A DNA stretch of 64,000 nt from Burkholderiaceae bacterium (lineage in GTDB: Bacteria; Pseudomonadota; Gammaproteobacteria; Burkholderiales; Burkholderiaceae_C), in contig JAIESX010000001.1 in the NCBI GenBank assembly GCA_019745555.1, forward strand, positions 310,001 to 374,000. The letters are read 5' to 3'. The position numbers and the translations under genes are program-made. Of the stretch, positions 26,868 through 38,065 are shown one piece after another; position 1 is the stretch's first letter; each line of letters starts with the position of its first letter. The notes beneath the pieces were generated by a model. That model saw only the letters and a list, made by a program, of their open reading frames with translations, was not told the DNA's origin and did no database searches.

Positions 26868-28847
26868 ATGACCGAACTGCGCAACGTCGAAGCCGACCTG
26901 CACCGCTTCCGCGCGCGCGTGCTGGCGATCTCGCTGCTGGTGTTCGGCTGTTTCCTGATCCTCTTCTTCCGCCTGGTCTACCTGCAGGTGGTGCGCCATG
27001 ACGAGCTCGAAAACCAGGCCGAGATCAACCGCACCACCATCGTGCCCCTGGTGCCCACGCGCGGCCTGATCCTGGACCGCAACGGCATCCCGCTGGCCAC
27101 CAACTACTCGGCCTACACCCTGGAGATCACGCCATCGCAGGTGGGCAACCTCGAGCGCACCATCAACGAGCTGTCCGAGCTCGTGGACATCACGCCGCGT
27201 GACCGCCGGCGTTTCCGCAAGCTGCTTGAGGAAACCAAGGGTGCCGAGTCCCTGCCTATCCGCACCCGCCTGTCCGACGAGGAGGTGGCGCGCTTCACGG
27301 TGCAGCGCTACCGTTTCACCGGCGTGGACATCAAGGCGCGCCTGTTCCGCAATTACCCCTGGGGTGAGCTCGGCAGCCATGTGGTGGGCTATATCGGCCG
27401 CATCAATCCGGCCGAGAAGAAGGAGCAGGAGGACTGGCCGGAGGAAGACCAGGCCAACTACCGCGGCACCGACTACATCGGCAAGCTCGGGGTGGAACAG
27501 AGCTTCGAGAAGCACCTGCACGGCATCACCGGCTTCGAGCGCGTGGAGACCTCGGCCGGCGGGCGCGCCGTGCGCAAGCTCGCCAGCACCCCGGCCAAGC
27601 CGGGCAACAACGTGGTGCTGTCCATCGACATCAAGCTGCAGAACCTGGTGGAGGAGATGTTCGGGGAGCGCCGCGGCGCCCTGGTGGCGCTGGACCCGAA
27701 CAACGGCGAGATCCTGGCCTTCGTGAGCAAGCCCACCTTCGACCCCAATATGTTCGTCGAGGGCATCGACCAGGAATCCTGGCAGGCACTCAACGAGTCC
27801 ATCGACAAGCCCCTGCTGAACCGCGCCCTGCGCGGTACCTACCCGCCGGGCTCGACCTACAAGCCTTTCATGGCCCTGGCGGCGCTCGAGACCGGCAAGC
27901 GCTCGGCCTCCACCGTGATCCAGGACGGCGGCTCCTGGCTCTTTGGCGGCCACGTCTTCCGCAGCCATGGCGACCATGGCCTGGGCCCGGTGGACATGCA
28001 CCGCAGCATCGTCAAGTCCAGCAACGTCTACTACTACTCGCTGGCCAACGAACTGGGCGTGGACGCCATCCACGACTTCATGAAACCGCTGGGCTTCGGC
28101 CAGCTCACGGGCATCGACATCCAGGGCGAGGTGCGCGGCGTGCTGCCCAGCCAGGAGTGGAAGCGCCGCTTCTACCGCCGCCCCGAGCAGCAGAAATGGT
28201 ACGCAGGCGAGACCATCTCGCTGGGCATCGGCCAGGGCTACAACACCTTCACCATGCTGCAGCTGGCCTCGGCCACGGCCACGCTGGCCAATGGCGGCAT
28301 CAAATACATCCCGCACCTGACCCTGGGTACCCAGGCCGCCGGCAGCCAGGAAGTGGTGCCCGTGTCCAAACAGCCGCCGCAGGACCTGCGCTACAAGCCC
28401 CAGCACCTGGCCGTGATCCGCAAGGCCCTCGCGGCCGTCACCCAGGAGGGCACTTCGGTGCGTTCCTTCCTCGGCGCCAGGTACCTGAGCGCGGGCAAGA
28501 CCGGCACAGCCCAGGCCGTCACCATCGGCCAGAAGGAGAAGTACGACGCCAAGAAGATGGAAGAGCACCAGCGCGACCACGCGCTCTACATGGCCTTCGC
28601 ACCGGCCGATGATCCCAAGATCGCCCTGGCTGTCATCGTGGAGAACTCGGGCTTTGGCTCCGAGCATGCCGCCCCCATGGCGCGGCGCGTGTTCGACTAC
28701 TGGCTGCTCGGCGAGTACCCGAGCGAGCAGGACCTGGCGGCCGTGAGCCAGGGCAAGGCTGCCACGCCGCTGGGCAAGCCGCGACTGGCGGCCGAGGTCG
28801 CCTGGCCTCCGAAGGGCAAAGAGAACATCACCTTCATGCTGCCTTAG
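26868..28847 (+). CDS. mrdA: penicillin-binding protein 2 (elongation transpeptidase)
   Basis: A 659-residue class B PBP that cross-links peptidoglycan during elongation. An N-terminal transmembrane helix (LAISLLVFGCFLILFFRL) is followed by the pedestal domain beginning at PTRGLILDRNG. The transpeptidase has nucleophile S329 in the STYK motif, an SSN motif in VKSSNVYYY, and KTGT in SAGKTGTAQ. ATG 26868 was chosen over an ATG at 26817 that lies within mreD. rodA, which often follows in this cluster, is not here: the next gene is convergent and overlaps the stop by 4 nt. Confidence 0.97.
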   Translation: MTELRNVEADLHRFRARVLAISLLVFGCFLILFFRLVYLQVVRHDELENQAEINRTTIVPLVPTRGLILDRNGIPLATNYSAYTLEITPSQVGNLERTINELSELVDITPRDRRRFRKLLEETKGAESLPIRTRLSDEEVARFTVQRYRFTGVDIKARLFRNYPWGELGSHVVGYIGRINPAEKKEQEDWPEEDQANYRGTDYIGKLGVEQSFEKHLHGITGFERVETSAGGRAVRKLASTPAKPGNNVVLSIDIKLQNLVEEMFGERRGALVALDPNNGEILAFVSKPTFDPNMFVEGIDQESWQALNESIDKPLLNRALRGTYPPGSTYKPFMALAALETGKRSASTVIQDGGSWLFGGHVFRSHGDHGLGPVDMHRSIVKSSNVYYYSLANELGVDAIHDFMKPLGFGQLTGIDIQGEVRGVLPSQEWKRRFYRRPEQQKWYAGETISLGIGQGYNTFTMLQLASATATLANGGIKYIPHLTLGTQAAGSQEVVPVSKQPPQDLRYKPQHLAVIRKALAAVTQEGTSVRSFLGARYLSAGKTGTAQAVTIGQKEKYDAKKMEEHQRDHALYMAFAPADDPKIALAVIVENSGFGSEHAAPMARRVFDYWLLGEYPSEQDLAAVSQGKAATPLGKPRLAAEVAWPPKGKENITFMLP

Positions 28848-29605
28848 GCGCGCATGAAGGCGTCGTAGCCCGTCTTGAGGATCAGGGCCAGCACCACGAC
28901 GATGAAGACGCCGCGCACAAAGCCCGCGCCGTGCTTGAGTGCCAGCCGCGTGCCCAGCAGGCTGCCCACCACATTGGCCAGGGCCAGTGGCAGGGCCAGG
29001 TGCCACCAGACATGGCCCTTGAACGCGAACAGCAGGATGGCCGAGAGGTTGCTGCTCAGATTGAGCAGTTTGGCCCCGGCCGAGGCGTGCAGGAAGTCAT
29101 AGCCCAGCCAGCGCACCAGCAGGAAGACGAAGAAGCTGCCCGTGCCCGGGCCGAAGAAGCCGTCATAGAAGCCGATCAGCAAGCCCACGCTGCCCGCGGC
29201 CAGCAGCTCCTGGCGGCCGGCGAAGCGCGGCGCATGGTGGCGGCCCAGTTCCTTTTTCACCAGCGTGTAGACCAGCACCCCCAGCAGCACGGCCGGCAGC
29301 AGCTTGCGCAGGAAGTCGGGTGAGACCAGGGTCACGATCCAGGCCCCGGCCAGCGAGCCCGCGAAGGACAGGCCCATGGCCGGCAGCATGGTGTGCCAGG
29401 ACAGCTGAACGCGTCGCAGGTACTGCACCGAGGCGAAGGCCGTGCCCCAGACCGAGGCGGACTTGTTGGTGCCCAGCAGTGTGGCCGCATGGGCGGCCGG
29501 GTAGGTGGCGAAGAGGGCAGGCAGCAGCACCAGGCCGCCACCGCCCACGATGGCATCGACGAAACCGGCCAGCAGAGAGGCCAGCGTGACGAGCAGGATA
29601 TCCAT
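28844..29605 (-). CDS. TauE/SafE family sulfite/organosulfonate exporter
   Basis: A 253-residue membrane protein with about eight helices of the TauE/SafE (DUF81) family. Its internal repeat is visible: GFVDAIVGGGGLVLLPAL in the first half and GFYDGFFGPGTGSFFVF in the second, the two conserved glycine-rich motifs. Members export sulfite, sulfoacetate or related anions. The start is ATG 29605, but there is no ribosome site. A strong terminator lies only 19 nt upstream on the same strand, which makes its expression unusual. Confidence 0.9.
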   Translation of the reverse strand: MDILLVTLASLLAGFVDAIVGGGGLVLLPALFATYPAAHAATLLGTNKSASVWGTAFASVQYLRRVQLSWHTMLPAMGLSFAGSLAGAWIVTLVSPDFLRKLLPAVLLGVLVYTLVKKELGRHHAPRFAGRQELLAAGSVGLLIGFYDGFFGPGTGSFFVFLLVRWLGYDFLHASAGAKLLNLSSNLSAILLFAFKGHVWWHLALPLALANVVGSLLGTRLALKHGAGFVRGVFIVVVLALILKTGYDAFMRA

Positions 29606-29624
29606 AGCCAGGAGAGCGAGAAAT

Positions 29625-29652
29625 AAAAAAGGCACCGTCTCAGCGGTGCCTT
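29625..29652 (-). terminator. rho-independent terminator just upstream of the TauE/SafE gene
   Basis: A 9-bp perfect stem (AAGGCACCG, loop TCTCAG, CGGTGCCTT) is followed on the minus strand by a U-tract from six A residues at 29625-29630. It cannot terminate any annotated minus-strand gene: the next gene in that direction starts 19 nt later. It must end a short leader or a small RNA. Confidence 0.8.
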
Positions 29653-29826
29653 GGGGAACGCCATCTGCTCTGGATGGTATCAATGTTTACTTGTTTGTTT
29701 AGCCAGATGTCTTCCTCGGTTCCTCTCTTGCTCGGCCTTCAGGCCGGCAGCGAGTGCGTGTAATTTAAGCCAGGGTGGCCCGATGCGGGCTAGGGGTTTC
29801 CCCGGTTTGCGATGACGGATTCCGCC
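29653..29826. other. non-coding region between TauE/SafE terminator and amtB promoter
   Basis: No convincing gene. The sequence is locally AT-rich (29685-29705) and contains a small hairpin on the minus strand around 29735-29755 (GCCGGCC and GGCCGAGC halves). It probably holds the start of a minus-strand leader or small RNA that ends at the terminator 29625-29652, and upstream activator sites for amtB on the plus strand. Confidence 0.45.
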
Positions 29827-29842
29827 TGGCATGCCCCTTGCT
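29827..29842 (+). promoter_or_regulatory. sigma-54 promoter of amtB
   Basis: TGGCATG, four C residues, then TTGCT match the -24/-12 consensus TGGCACG-N4-TTGCW at all invariant positions (GG and GC). Transcription would start near 29853, giving a leader of about 23 nt before the amtB ATG. This fits NtrC-type nitrogen control of an ammonium transporter. No clear NtrC site was identified by eye. Confidence 0.85.
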
Positions 29843-29875
29843 TCGAGGCTGTGGCAATCACGGTCAGGAAGCAAA

Positions 29876-31318
<1,443 letters not shown>

Positions 31319-31349
31319 GTCGGAACCCACAGGACAGGAGGCCCCATCC

Positions 31350-31682
31350 ATGCTGGAAAGCGAAAAAGTGGCGATCGCCGCCCATCTGCATGTGCTGCTG
31401 CGGCGCAAGACCGGCCGCGTGACCGACACCGAGTGGATGGCGGCCAATGCGGACTATGCGCGCGAGATCATCCGTTTCGCGCGCGCCAGCGCGAAGCAGG
31501 ACGGGCATCCCGAACTGGACGAGTGGGCGGGCAAGCTCGAAAGCGCGCTGGGCCTGAAGCCGCCGGCCTCCGAGCCTGAGGGGCTGCGCAGCGGCTATTC
31601 CGACACCGCCGCCGGCTTCCCGTCCACCTCGCCGCCGGAGGACAACGGCGGGGCGCCGCGCTATGTGCGCGGCATACGCTAG
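31350..31682 (+). CDS. hypothetical protein downstream of amtB
   Basis: A 110-residue cytosolic protein with a good ribosome site (AGGACAGGAGG). The N-terminal 60 residues are helical (MLESEKVAIAAHLHVLLRRKTGRVTD, then EIIRFARASAKQ). The C-terminal 40 residues look disordered and proline-rich. The helix-rich N-terminus does not resemble PII. It is almost certainly co-transcribed with amtB, so a role in nitrogen status is possible (inference). It overlaps the convergent GMC gene stop by 4 nt. Confidence 0.8.
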   Translation: MLESEKVAIAAHLHVLLRRKTGRVTDTEWMAANADYAREIIRFARASAKQDGHPELDEWAGKLESALGLKPPASEPEGLRSGYSDTAAGFPSTSPPEDNGGAPRYVRGIR

Positions 31683-33301
31683 GCCGCAGCCCTGATCAGC
31701 TGGGCCGCGCGCTCGGCGATCATCAGCGTGGGCGAGTTGGTGTTGCCGCTGGTGATGGTGGGCATGACACCCGCATCGGCTACGCGCAGCCCGCGGATGC
31801 CGCGCACGCGCAGCTGTGGGTCCACCACGGCCTGCGGGTCGTCGGCACGGCCCATGCGCGTGGTGCCTACGGGGTGAAAGATGGTGGTGGCGATGTCACC
31901 CGCCAGGCGCGCCAGGTCCTCGTCGCTCTGGTACTGCACGCCAGGTTTCCATTCCTCGGGCTGGTACTTCGCCAGCGCCGCCTGGGCCACGATGCGCCGC
32001 GTCACGCGCAGCGAGTCCGCCGCCACCTTGCGGTCTTCGGGGGTGCTCAGGTAGTTGGGCGCAATGGCCGGCGCATCTTCGAAGCGCGGGCTCTTGATCT
32101 GCACCGTGCCGCGGCTGGTGGGGTTGAGGTTGCAGACGCTGGCCGTGAATGCGTTGAACTGGTGCAGCGGCTCGCCGAAGGCGTCGAGCGAGAGTGGCTG
32201 CACGTGGTATTCGAGGTTGGGCCAGGCCAGCGACGGATCGCTTTTGGTGAAGGCGCCCAGTTGCGAGGGGGCCATGCTCATCGGCCCGCTGCGTTTCAGC
32301 GCGTATTCCAGCCCGATCATGGCCTTGCCCCAGAGCGAATTGGCCATGGCGTTGAGCGTCTTCACGCCCTGCACCTTGTAGACCGAACGGATCTGCAGAT
32401 GGTCCTGCAGGTTGGCACCCACGCCGGTCAGCTCGTGCACCGGCGTGATGCCGTGGCGTTGCAGCACATCGGCGGGCCCCACGCCCGAGAGCTGCAGGAT
32501 CTGCACCGAGCCGATGCTGCCCGCGCTCAGCACCACCTCGCGCGTGGCACGCACCGTGAGCGCGCGGCCCTCGCGCACCAGCTCGGCGCCGGTGCAGCGC
32601 AGCGCACCATCGGCCTCGCGCTCGAACAGCAGGCGCTGCGTGGGCGTCTCGGTCCAGACCGTGAGGTTGGGGCGCCGCTGCGCCGGGCGTAGAAAGGCCT
32701 TGGCCGTGTTCCAGCGCCAGCCGCTCTTCTGGTTGACCTCGAAGTAGCCCACGCCCTCGTTGTTGCCGCGGTTGAAGTCTGCGCTGGCCGGCACACCGGC
32801 CTGTACCGCCGCCTGGGCAAAGGCATCGAGCACGTCCCAGCGCAGGCGCTGCTTCTCGATGCGCCATTCACCGCCGGCACCGTGCAGCTCGTCCGCGCCC
32901 TTGTGGTAGTCCTCGTGCTGCTTGAAGAGCGGCAGCACCTGCTCCCAGCGCCAGCTCTCGTCCCCCGTGATCTGCGCCCACTGCTCATAGTCGCGTGACT
33001 GGCCGCGCATGTAGATCATGCCGTTGATGCTGGAGCAGCCGCCCAGGGTCTTGCCGCGCGGGTAGCGCAGCTGGCGGCCGTTGAGGCCGGCGTCGGGCTC
33101 GGTCTTGTAGAGCCAGTCGGTGCGCGGGTTGCCGATGCAGTAGAGATAACCTACCGGGATGTGGATCCAGTGGTAGTCGTCCTTGCGCCCGGCCTCGATC
33201 AGTAGCACGCGCTTGGACGCATCGGCACTGAGCCGGTTGGCCAGCAGGCAGCCGGCGGTACCGGCGCCGATGATGATGTAGTCGAAGGTTGTTTCGCTCA
33301 C
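31679..33301 (-). CDS. GMC family oxidoreductase (choline dehydrogenase-like)
   Basis: A 540-residue FAD flavoprotein of the glucose-methanol-choline family. The FAD-binding motif is GAGTAGCLLANRL at the N-terminus. The second signature is GKTLGGCSSINGMIYMRG, and the PROSITE-type GMC_2 motif appears as LSAGSIGSVQILQLSG. The C-terminal domain has FHPVGTTRMG and the catalytic His-Asn region ITSGNTNSP. I place the start at GTG 33301; the ATG at 33466 would overlap the mmsA gene and adds 55 unrelated residues. It follows mmsA at a distance of about 130 nt, so it may oxidise an alcohol feeding the same pathway. Confidence 0.93.
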   Translation of the reverse strand: MSETTFDYIIIGAGTAGCLLANRLSADASKRVLLIEAGRKDDYHWIHIPVGYLYCIGNPRTDWLYKTEPDAGLNGRQLRYPRGKTLGGCSSINGMIYMRGQSRDYEQWAQITGDESWRWEQVLPLFKQHEDYHKGADELHGAGGEWRIEKQRLRWDVLDAFAQAAVQAGVPASADFNRGNNEGVGYFEVNQKSGWRWNTAKAFLRPAQRRPNLTVWTETPTQRLLFEREADGALRCTGAELVREGRALTVRATREVVLSAGSIGSVQILQLSGVGPADVLQRHGITPVHELTGVGANLQDHLQIRSVYKVQGVKTLNAMANSLWGKAMIGLEYALKRSGPMSMAPSQLGAFTKSDPSLAWPNLEYHVQPLSLDAFGEPLHQFNAFTASVCNLNPTSRGTVQIKSPRFEDAPAIAPNYLSTPEDRKVAADSLRVTRRIVAQAALAKYQPEEWKPGVQYQSDEDLARLAGDIATTIFHPVGTTRMGRADDPQAVVDPQLRVRGIRGLRVADAGVMPTITSGNTNSPTLMIAERAAQLIRAAA

Positions 33302-33434
33302 GGTGTGCTCTGCTGTTTGGCGTTGACGGGGCTGCCGCAAGCGGCAACTGGCCGGGCTCAGAGGCGCTGCGCTATGCCACATCGCCCGGCCAGCCGCTGC
33401 TTGCGGCAGGCACGTGCGAACAGTGGTCAGAACA

Positions 33435-34946
<1,512 letters not shown>

Positions 34947-35036
34947 GAGGCTGTCTCCAAAAGATGCCCAATTTTCGGGCAAAGCGCGTTGCCTTTCCAA
35001 TGATTTGCACTGAACAGTGATATAAATTCTGCAAAT
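34947..35036. promoter_or_regulatory. divergent mmsA / lysR control region with nested inverted repeats
   Basis: The 90 bp between the two start codons contain ATTTGCA (35003-35009) and TGCAAAT (35030-35036) as an interrupted inverted repeat. A perfect palindrome CACTGAACAGTG lies at 35008-35019. TATAAA at 35021 could serve as a -10 element. GCCC and GGGC arms surround AATTTTC near 34967-34981. This layout is typical of a LysR-type regulator binding between itself and its target. Confidence 0.6.
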
Positions 35037-35936
35037 ATGAGTGGGCTGCCGGATCAACAAACCCTGCGCGCCTTCGTCGCCGTGGCGCGCGAGGGCAAGG
35101 TCTCGCGCGCGGCCGAGCGCCTGCACCTGAGCCAGCCCGCCGTGAGCCTGCAGCTCAAGGCCCTGGCCGAGAGCACGGGGCTCACGCTCTTTACCCGCAC
35201 CCCGCACGGCCTGGCCCTCACGCCGGACGGCGCGGCCCTGCTGCCCCAGGCCGAAAAGGCCCTGGCCGCGCTGGCCGATTTCGGCCAGGCCGCGCAGAGC
35301 CTGCACAACACGGTGCGCGGCCGCCTGCGCATCGGCACCATCCTCGACCCCGAGTTCATCCGCCTCGGCGCCTTCCTCAAGGAACTGGTCGAGAGCGCGC
35401 CGCAGATCGAGACCGAACTGCGCCAGGGCATGAGCGGCGAGGTGCTGGCCCAGATCGGCCGCGGCGAGCTGGACGTGGGTTTCTACCTTGGCCTGCCCGG
35501 CGAGATGGGCGACGACGCGGCCTATGAGTTGCGTGAACTCTCGCGCTTCACCTACCGCGTGCTCGCGCCCGCGGGCTGGGGCGAACAGGTGCTGGGCCGC
35601 GACTGGAAAGCCCTGGCCGCCCTGCCCTGGATCGCCACCCCCCCGGCCTCGGCCCACCACCGCCTGCTGGCGGGTGTGTTCGCCCCTTTGGGTGTGAACC
35701 CGCGCCAGGTCGCGCTGGTGGACCAGGAGGCGTCGATGCTGGACCTGGTGCGCTCGGGCGTGGGCTGCAGCCTGGTGCGCGAGTCGATCGCGATCAGCGA
35801 GGCGCAGGCCAGGGGTCTGGTGGTGGCGGACCGGGTGAGTCTGGAATGCCGTCTCCGCTTTGTTTGTCTGCGCGGGCGGCGCAGCGAGCCGGTGGTGGCC
35901 AGCGCCTGGGCTGCGCTGGCTCAGGTGTGGCGTTGA
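35037..35936 (+). CDS. LysR family transcriptional regulator
   Basis: A 299-residue LysR-type regulator. The N-terminal winged helix-turn-helix covers residues 1-60 ([36 protein letters not shown]). The effector-binding domain begins at about residue 92 with [18 protein letters not shown]. It is transcribed away from mmsA and probably controls mmsA and its own gene through the repeats between them. The effector is unknown, perhaps a pathway semialdehyde or acid (inference). Confidence 0.93.
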   Translation: MSGLPDQQTLRAFVAVAREGKVSRAAERLHLSQPAVSLQLKALAESTGLTLFTRTPHGLALTPDGAALLPQAEKALAALADFGQAAQSLHNTVRGRLRIGTILDPEFIRLGAFLKELVESAPQIETELRQGMSGEVLAQIGRGELDVGFYLGLPGEMGDDAAYELRELSRFTYRVLAPAGWGEQVLGRDWKALAALPWIATPPASAHHRLLAGVFAPLGVNPRQVALVDQEASMLDLVRSGVGCSLVRESIAISEAQARGLVVADRVSLECRLRFVCLRGRRSEPVVASAWAALAQVWR

Positions 35937-35943
35937 ACACGCA

Positions 35944-37440
35944 CTACTTCGTCAGATACCCCATCCACGACCAGTACGTCGCCCCCAGCAGCAAGACCAG
36001 CCCGAAGCCGATCACCGTGAGCACGAGTCCCGTGCGTACGAAGTCCTTGACGGTGAAGGTGTCGGTGCCGTAGGCCACCATGTTCTGCGGCGCGTTGACG
36101 GGCAGGATGAAGCCGAAGCTCACGACAAACTGCAGCAGCATGGTCATGCCGACGAGGTTGAGCGGCGCGGCATCGGGGCCGCCGGCGATCTGCTGCAGCA
36201 CGCTGATCATGATGGGGATCATGGCCGAGGCCAGGGCGGTGGCGCTGGCAAAACCCAGGTGCACCACGATCAGGAAGAGCGAGAGCAGGGCCAGGATGAC
36301 AAAGGCCGAGGCGCCGGCCAGGCCCAGGTTGGCGACGATGATGTTGGCCAGCCAGGCGGCGGCCTTGGTCTGCAGGAGTGCCGTGCCGAGGCTGATGCCG
36401 GTGCCGAAGAGCACGATGGTGCCCCACGGGATCTTCGACTGCGCCTGCTTCCAGCCCATGACGCCGATGCCCGGCGTGAACATCAGGGCGATGGCGGCGA
36501 TGGTCGTCGATGAGGTGTCGAAGGGGTGCAGCACCTTTTCCGTGGCCCAGAAGCACAGCAGGCCCAGCGTGATGATGAGCAGCCGCCACTCGGCGCCCGT
36601 CATCGGGCCGAGTGCATGCAGGGCGATGCGGATGGTTTCCTTGCCGCCGGCGATCTCCTCGGTCTCGGGCGGCATCATCTTGATCATCACGAAGTAGAGC
36701 GCGATGGACATGAGGATGGACCAGGGGGCGGCGGCGATCAGCCAGTCGCCCCAGGTGATGGTCTGGCCGAAGGCCTTCTCGATGAAGCCGATGGCCACCA
36801 TGTTCTGCGCCGCAGCGGTTTTGACGCCCACGTTCCAGATGGAGGCCGCCTGCGCGGTGGCGATCATCAGCAGGCCGGCGAAGCGCGAACGTTTGTCCAC
36901 GCCGAACGCCAGGATGATGCCCATGATGATGGGTACGAGGCAGGCCACACGTGCCGTGGTCGAGGGCACGAGGAAGGACAGCACGATGCCGACCAGGATG
37001 GCGCCGATGAGCACGCGGTTGGTCCGCGCGCCGACCTTGGAGAGGATGAAGAGCGCGATGCGCTTGTCCAGCCCGGTGATGGTCATGGCCGCCGACAGGA
37101 AGCAGGCCGCGGCCACAAGCGCCAGGGCCGTGTTGGCGAAGCCGCCCAGCGCCAGCGTGAGCGCGGGGCCCGTGCCCAGCACCGCCTCGGGCTTGGCGGC
37201 ATTGGGCGCCAGGCCCAGCAGGAAGGCCATGAGCGCGGTGATGAGCACGGCGCTGATGGCGTAGTCCACCGCCTCGGTCACCCAGAGGATCACGGAGAAC
37301 AGCAGCAGGCCCAGCATGATCTGCCCCGCCACGGGCAGGCCCGCGGGCTGGGGCAGCAGCATGACGGCGACGAGGCCGGCCACAGCGGCCAGCAGGCCGG
37401 CGACGTGGACGGATTCCTTGGAGCTTTCGGCGGTGGCCAT
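35944..37440 (-). CDS. DASS (SLC13) family sodium:anion symporter
   Basis: A 498-residue membrane protein of the divalent anion:sodium symporter family. Typical features are [20 protein letters not shown], the conserved loop [17 protein letters not shown] with the first Ser-Asn/Thr-Thr motif, and the second half [17 protein letters not shown]. The start ATG 37440 has AGGAGGAGA upstream; an ATG at 37512 adds 24 residues. It ends close to the LysR stop, convergently. The substrate is probably a di- or tricarboxylate, or a sulfonate. Confidence 0.92.
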   Translation of the reverse strand: MATAESSKESVHVAGLLAAVAGLVAVMLLPQPAGLPVAGQIMLGLLLFSVILWVTEAVDYAISAVLITALMAFLLGLAPNAAKPEAVLGTGPALTLALGGFANTALALVAAACFLSAAMTITGLDKRIALFILSKVGARTNRVLIGAILVGIVLSFLVPSTTARVACLVPIIMGIILAFGVDKRSRFAGLLMIATAQAASIWNVGVKTAAAQNMVAIGFIEKAFGQTITWGDWLIAAAPWSILMSIALYFVMIKMMPPETEEIAGGKETIRIALHALGPMTGAEWRLLIITLGLLCFWATEKVLHPFDTSSTTIAAIALMFTPGIGVMGWKQAQSKIPWGTIVLFGTGISLGTALLQTKAAAWLANIIVANLGLAGASAFVILALLSLFLIVVHLGFASATALASAMIPIMISVLQQIAGGPDAAPLNLVGMTMLLQFVVSFGFILPVNAPQNMVAYGTDTFTVKDFVRTGLVLTVIGFGLVLLLGATYWSWMGYLTK

Positions 37441-37539
37441 GGTGTCTCCTCCTGAGGGATGGTGTGACGCCATGCTAGGCCGCAGGTCGCTGCGCGGTTT
37501 GATGTGGATCAAGGCCCGGCACGGTGGCCGAGCCGTCCA

Positions 37540-38019
37540 TCAGGCCAGACCGGATTTCTCCAGGCCGTAGGCCTTGTCCATGGAGCCTGGCACGGAAGCG
37601 AAGCCGATGGCCAGGCGGTTCCAGCCGTTGATGCCCACGATGGCAAAGCTCAAGGCCGAGAGTTCCTGTTCGTTGAATTCGTCGCGCACCGCCTGGTAGT
37701 CCGCCTCGCGGACGCCACTGGCGGGCAGGCGCGTCAGCAGTTCGGTCCAGGCCAGGGCGGCGCGCTCGCGCGCCGAGAACAGCGGCGATTCGTGCCAGAT
37801 CGCCACATGGTGCAGGCGCAGCTCGCGCTCGCCATCGATGCGTGCCTCCTTGACATGCATGTCCACGCAGAAGGCGCAGCCGTTGAGCTGCGAGGCGCGC
37901 AGGGTCACGAGGTGCTGCAGGCCGGGCTCCAGGCCGCTTTTCTTGAGCGCGAGGCTGAAGTCCAGGTATTTCTTGAACAGCTCGGGGGCTTGCCTGGCGT
38001 ATTCGATGCGTTGACTCAT
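37540..38019 (-). CDS. carboxymuconolactone decarboxylase / AhpD-like protein
   Basis: A 159-residue protein of the CMD/AhpD-like family. The redox-active motif CAFCVDMH (Cys-x-x-Cys with following His) is at residues about 48-55. The helical fold includes QHLVTLRASQLNGCAFC and the C-terminal INGWNRLAIGF. The start is ATG 38019. A promoter matching the ECF41 sigma consensus lies 50-77 bp upstream, at the 3' end of the adjacent sigma gene. AhpD-like members reduce peroxides. ECF41 sigma factors are known to control such genes, so this is the expected target. Confidence 0.92.
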   Translation of the reverse strand: MSQRIEYARQAPELFKKYLDFSLALKKSGLEPGLQHLVTLRASQLNGCAFCVDMHVKEARIDGERELRLHHVAIWHESPLFSARERAALAWTELLTRLPASGVREADYQAVRDEFNEQELSALSFAIVGINGWNRLAIGFASVPGSMDKAYGLEKSGLA

Positions 38020-38065
38020 GGTGGGGGACTCCGTGTTGAGGGTTGAAAAACAATGTTTCCACCCC

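Noticed and set aside
26415-29006. Very long minus-strand open frame of 863 codons
   Set aside because: It lies antisense to mreD and mrdA, which have full family motifs. It has a biased, low-complexity composition (rich in His, Gly, Gln, Ala, Arg) typical of a GC-rich shadow frame.
29631-29650. GGCACC/GGTGCC repeat as an NtrC binding site upstream of amtB
   Set aside because: The spacing between the GCAC and GTGC cores is ten bases, not seven, and the flanking U-tract shows that it is a terminator on the minus strand.
34947-35660. In-frame extension of the mmsA gene to 35660
   Set aside because: It runs antisense through the LysR gene and has no similarity to aldehyde dehydrogenases. The ATG at 34946 has a ribosome site and the expected N-terminus.
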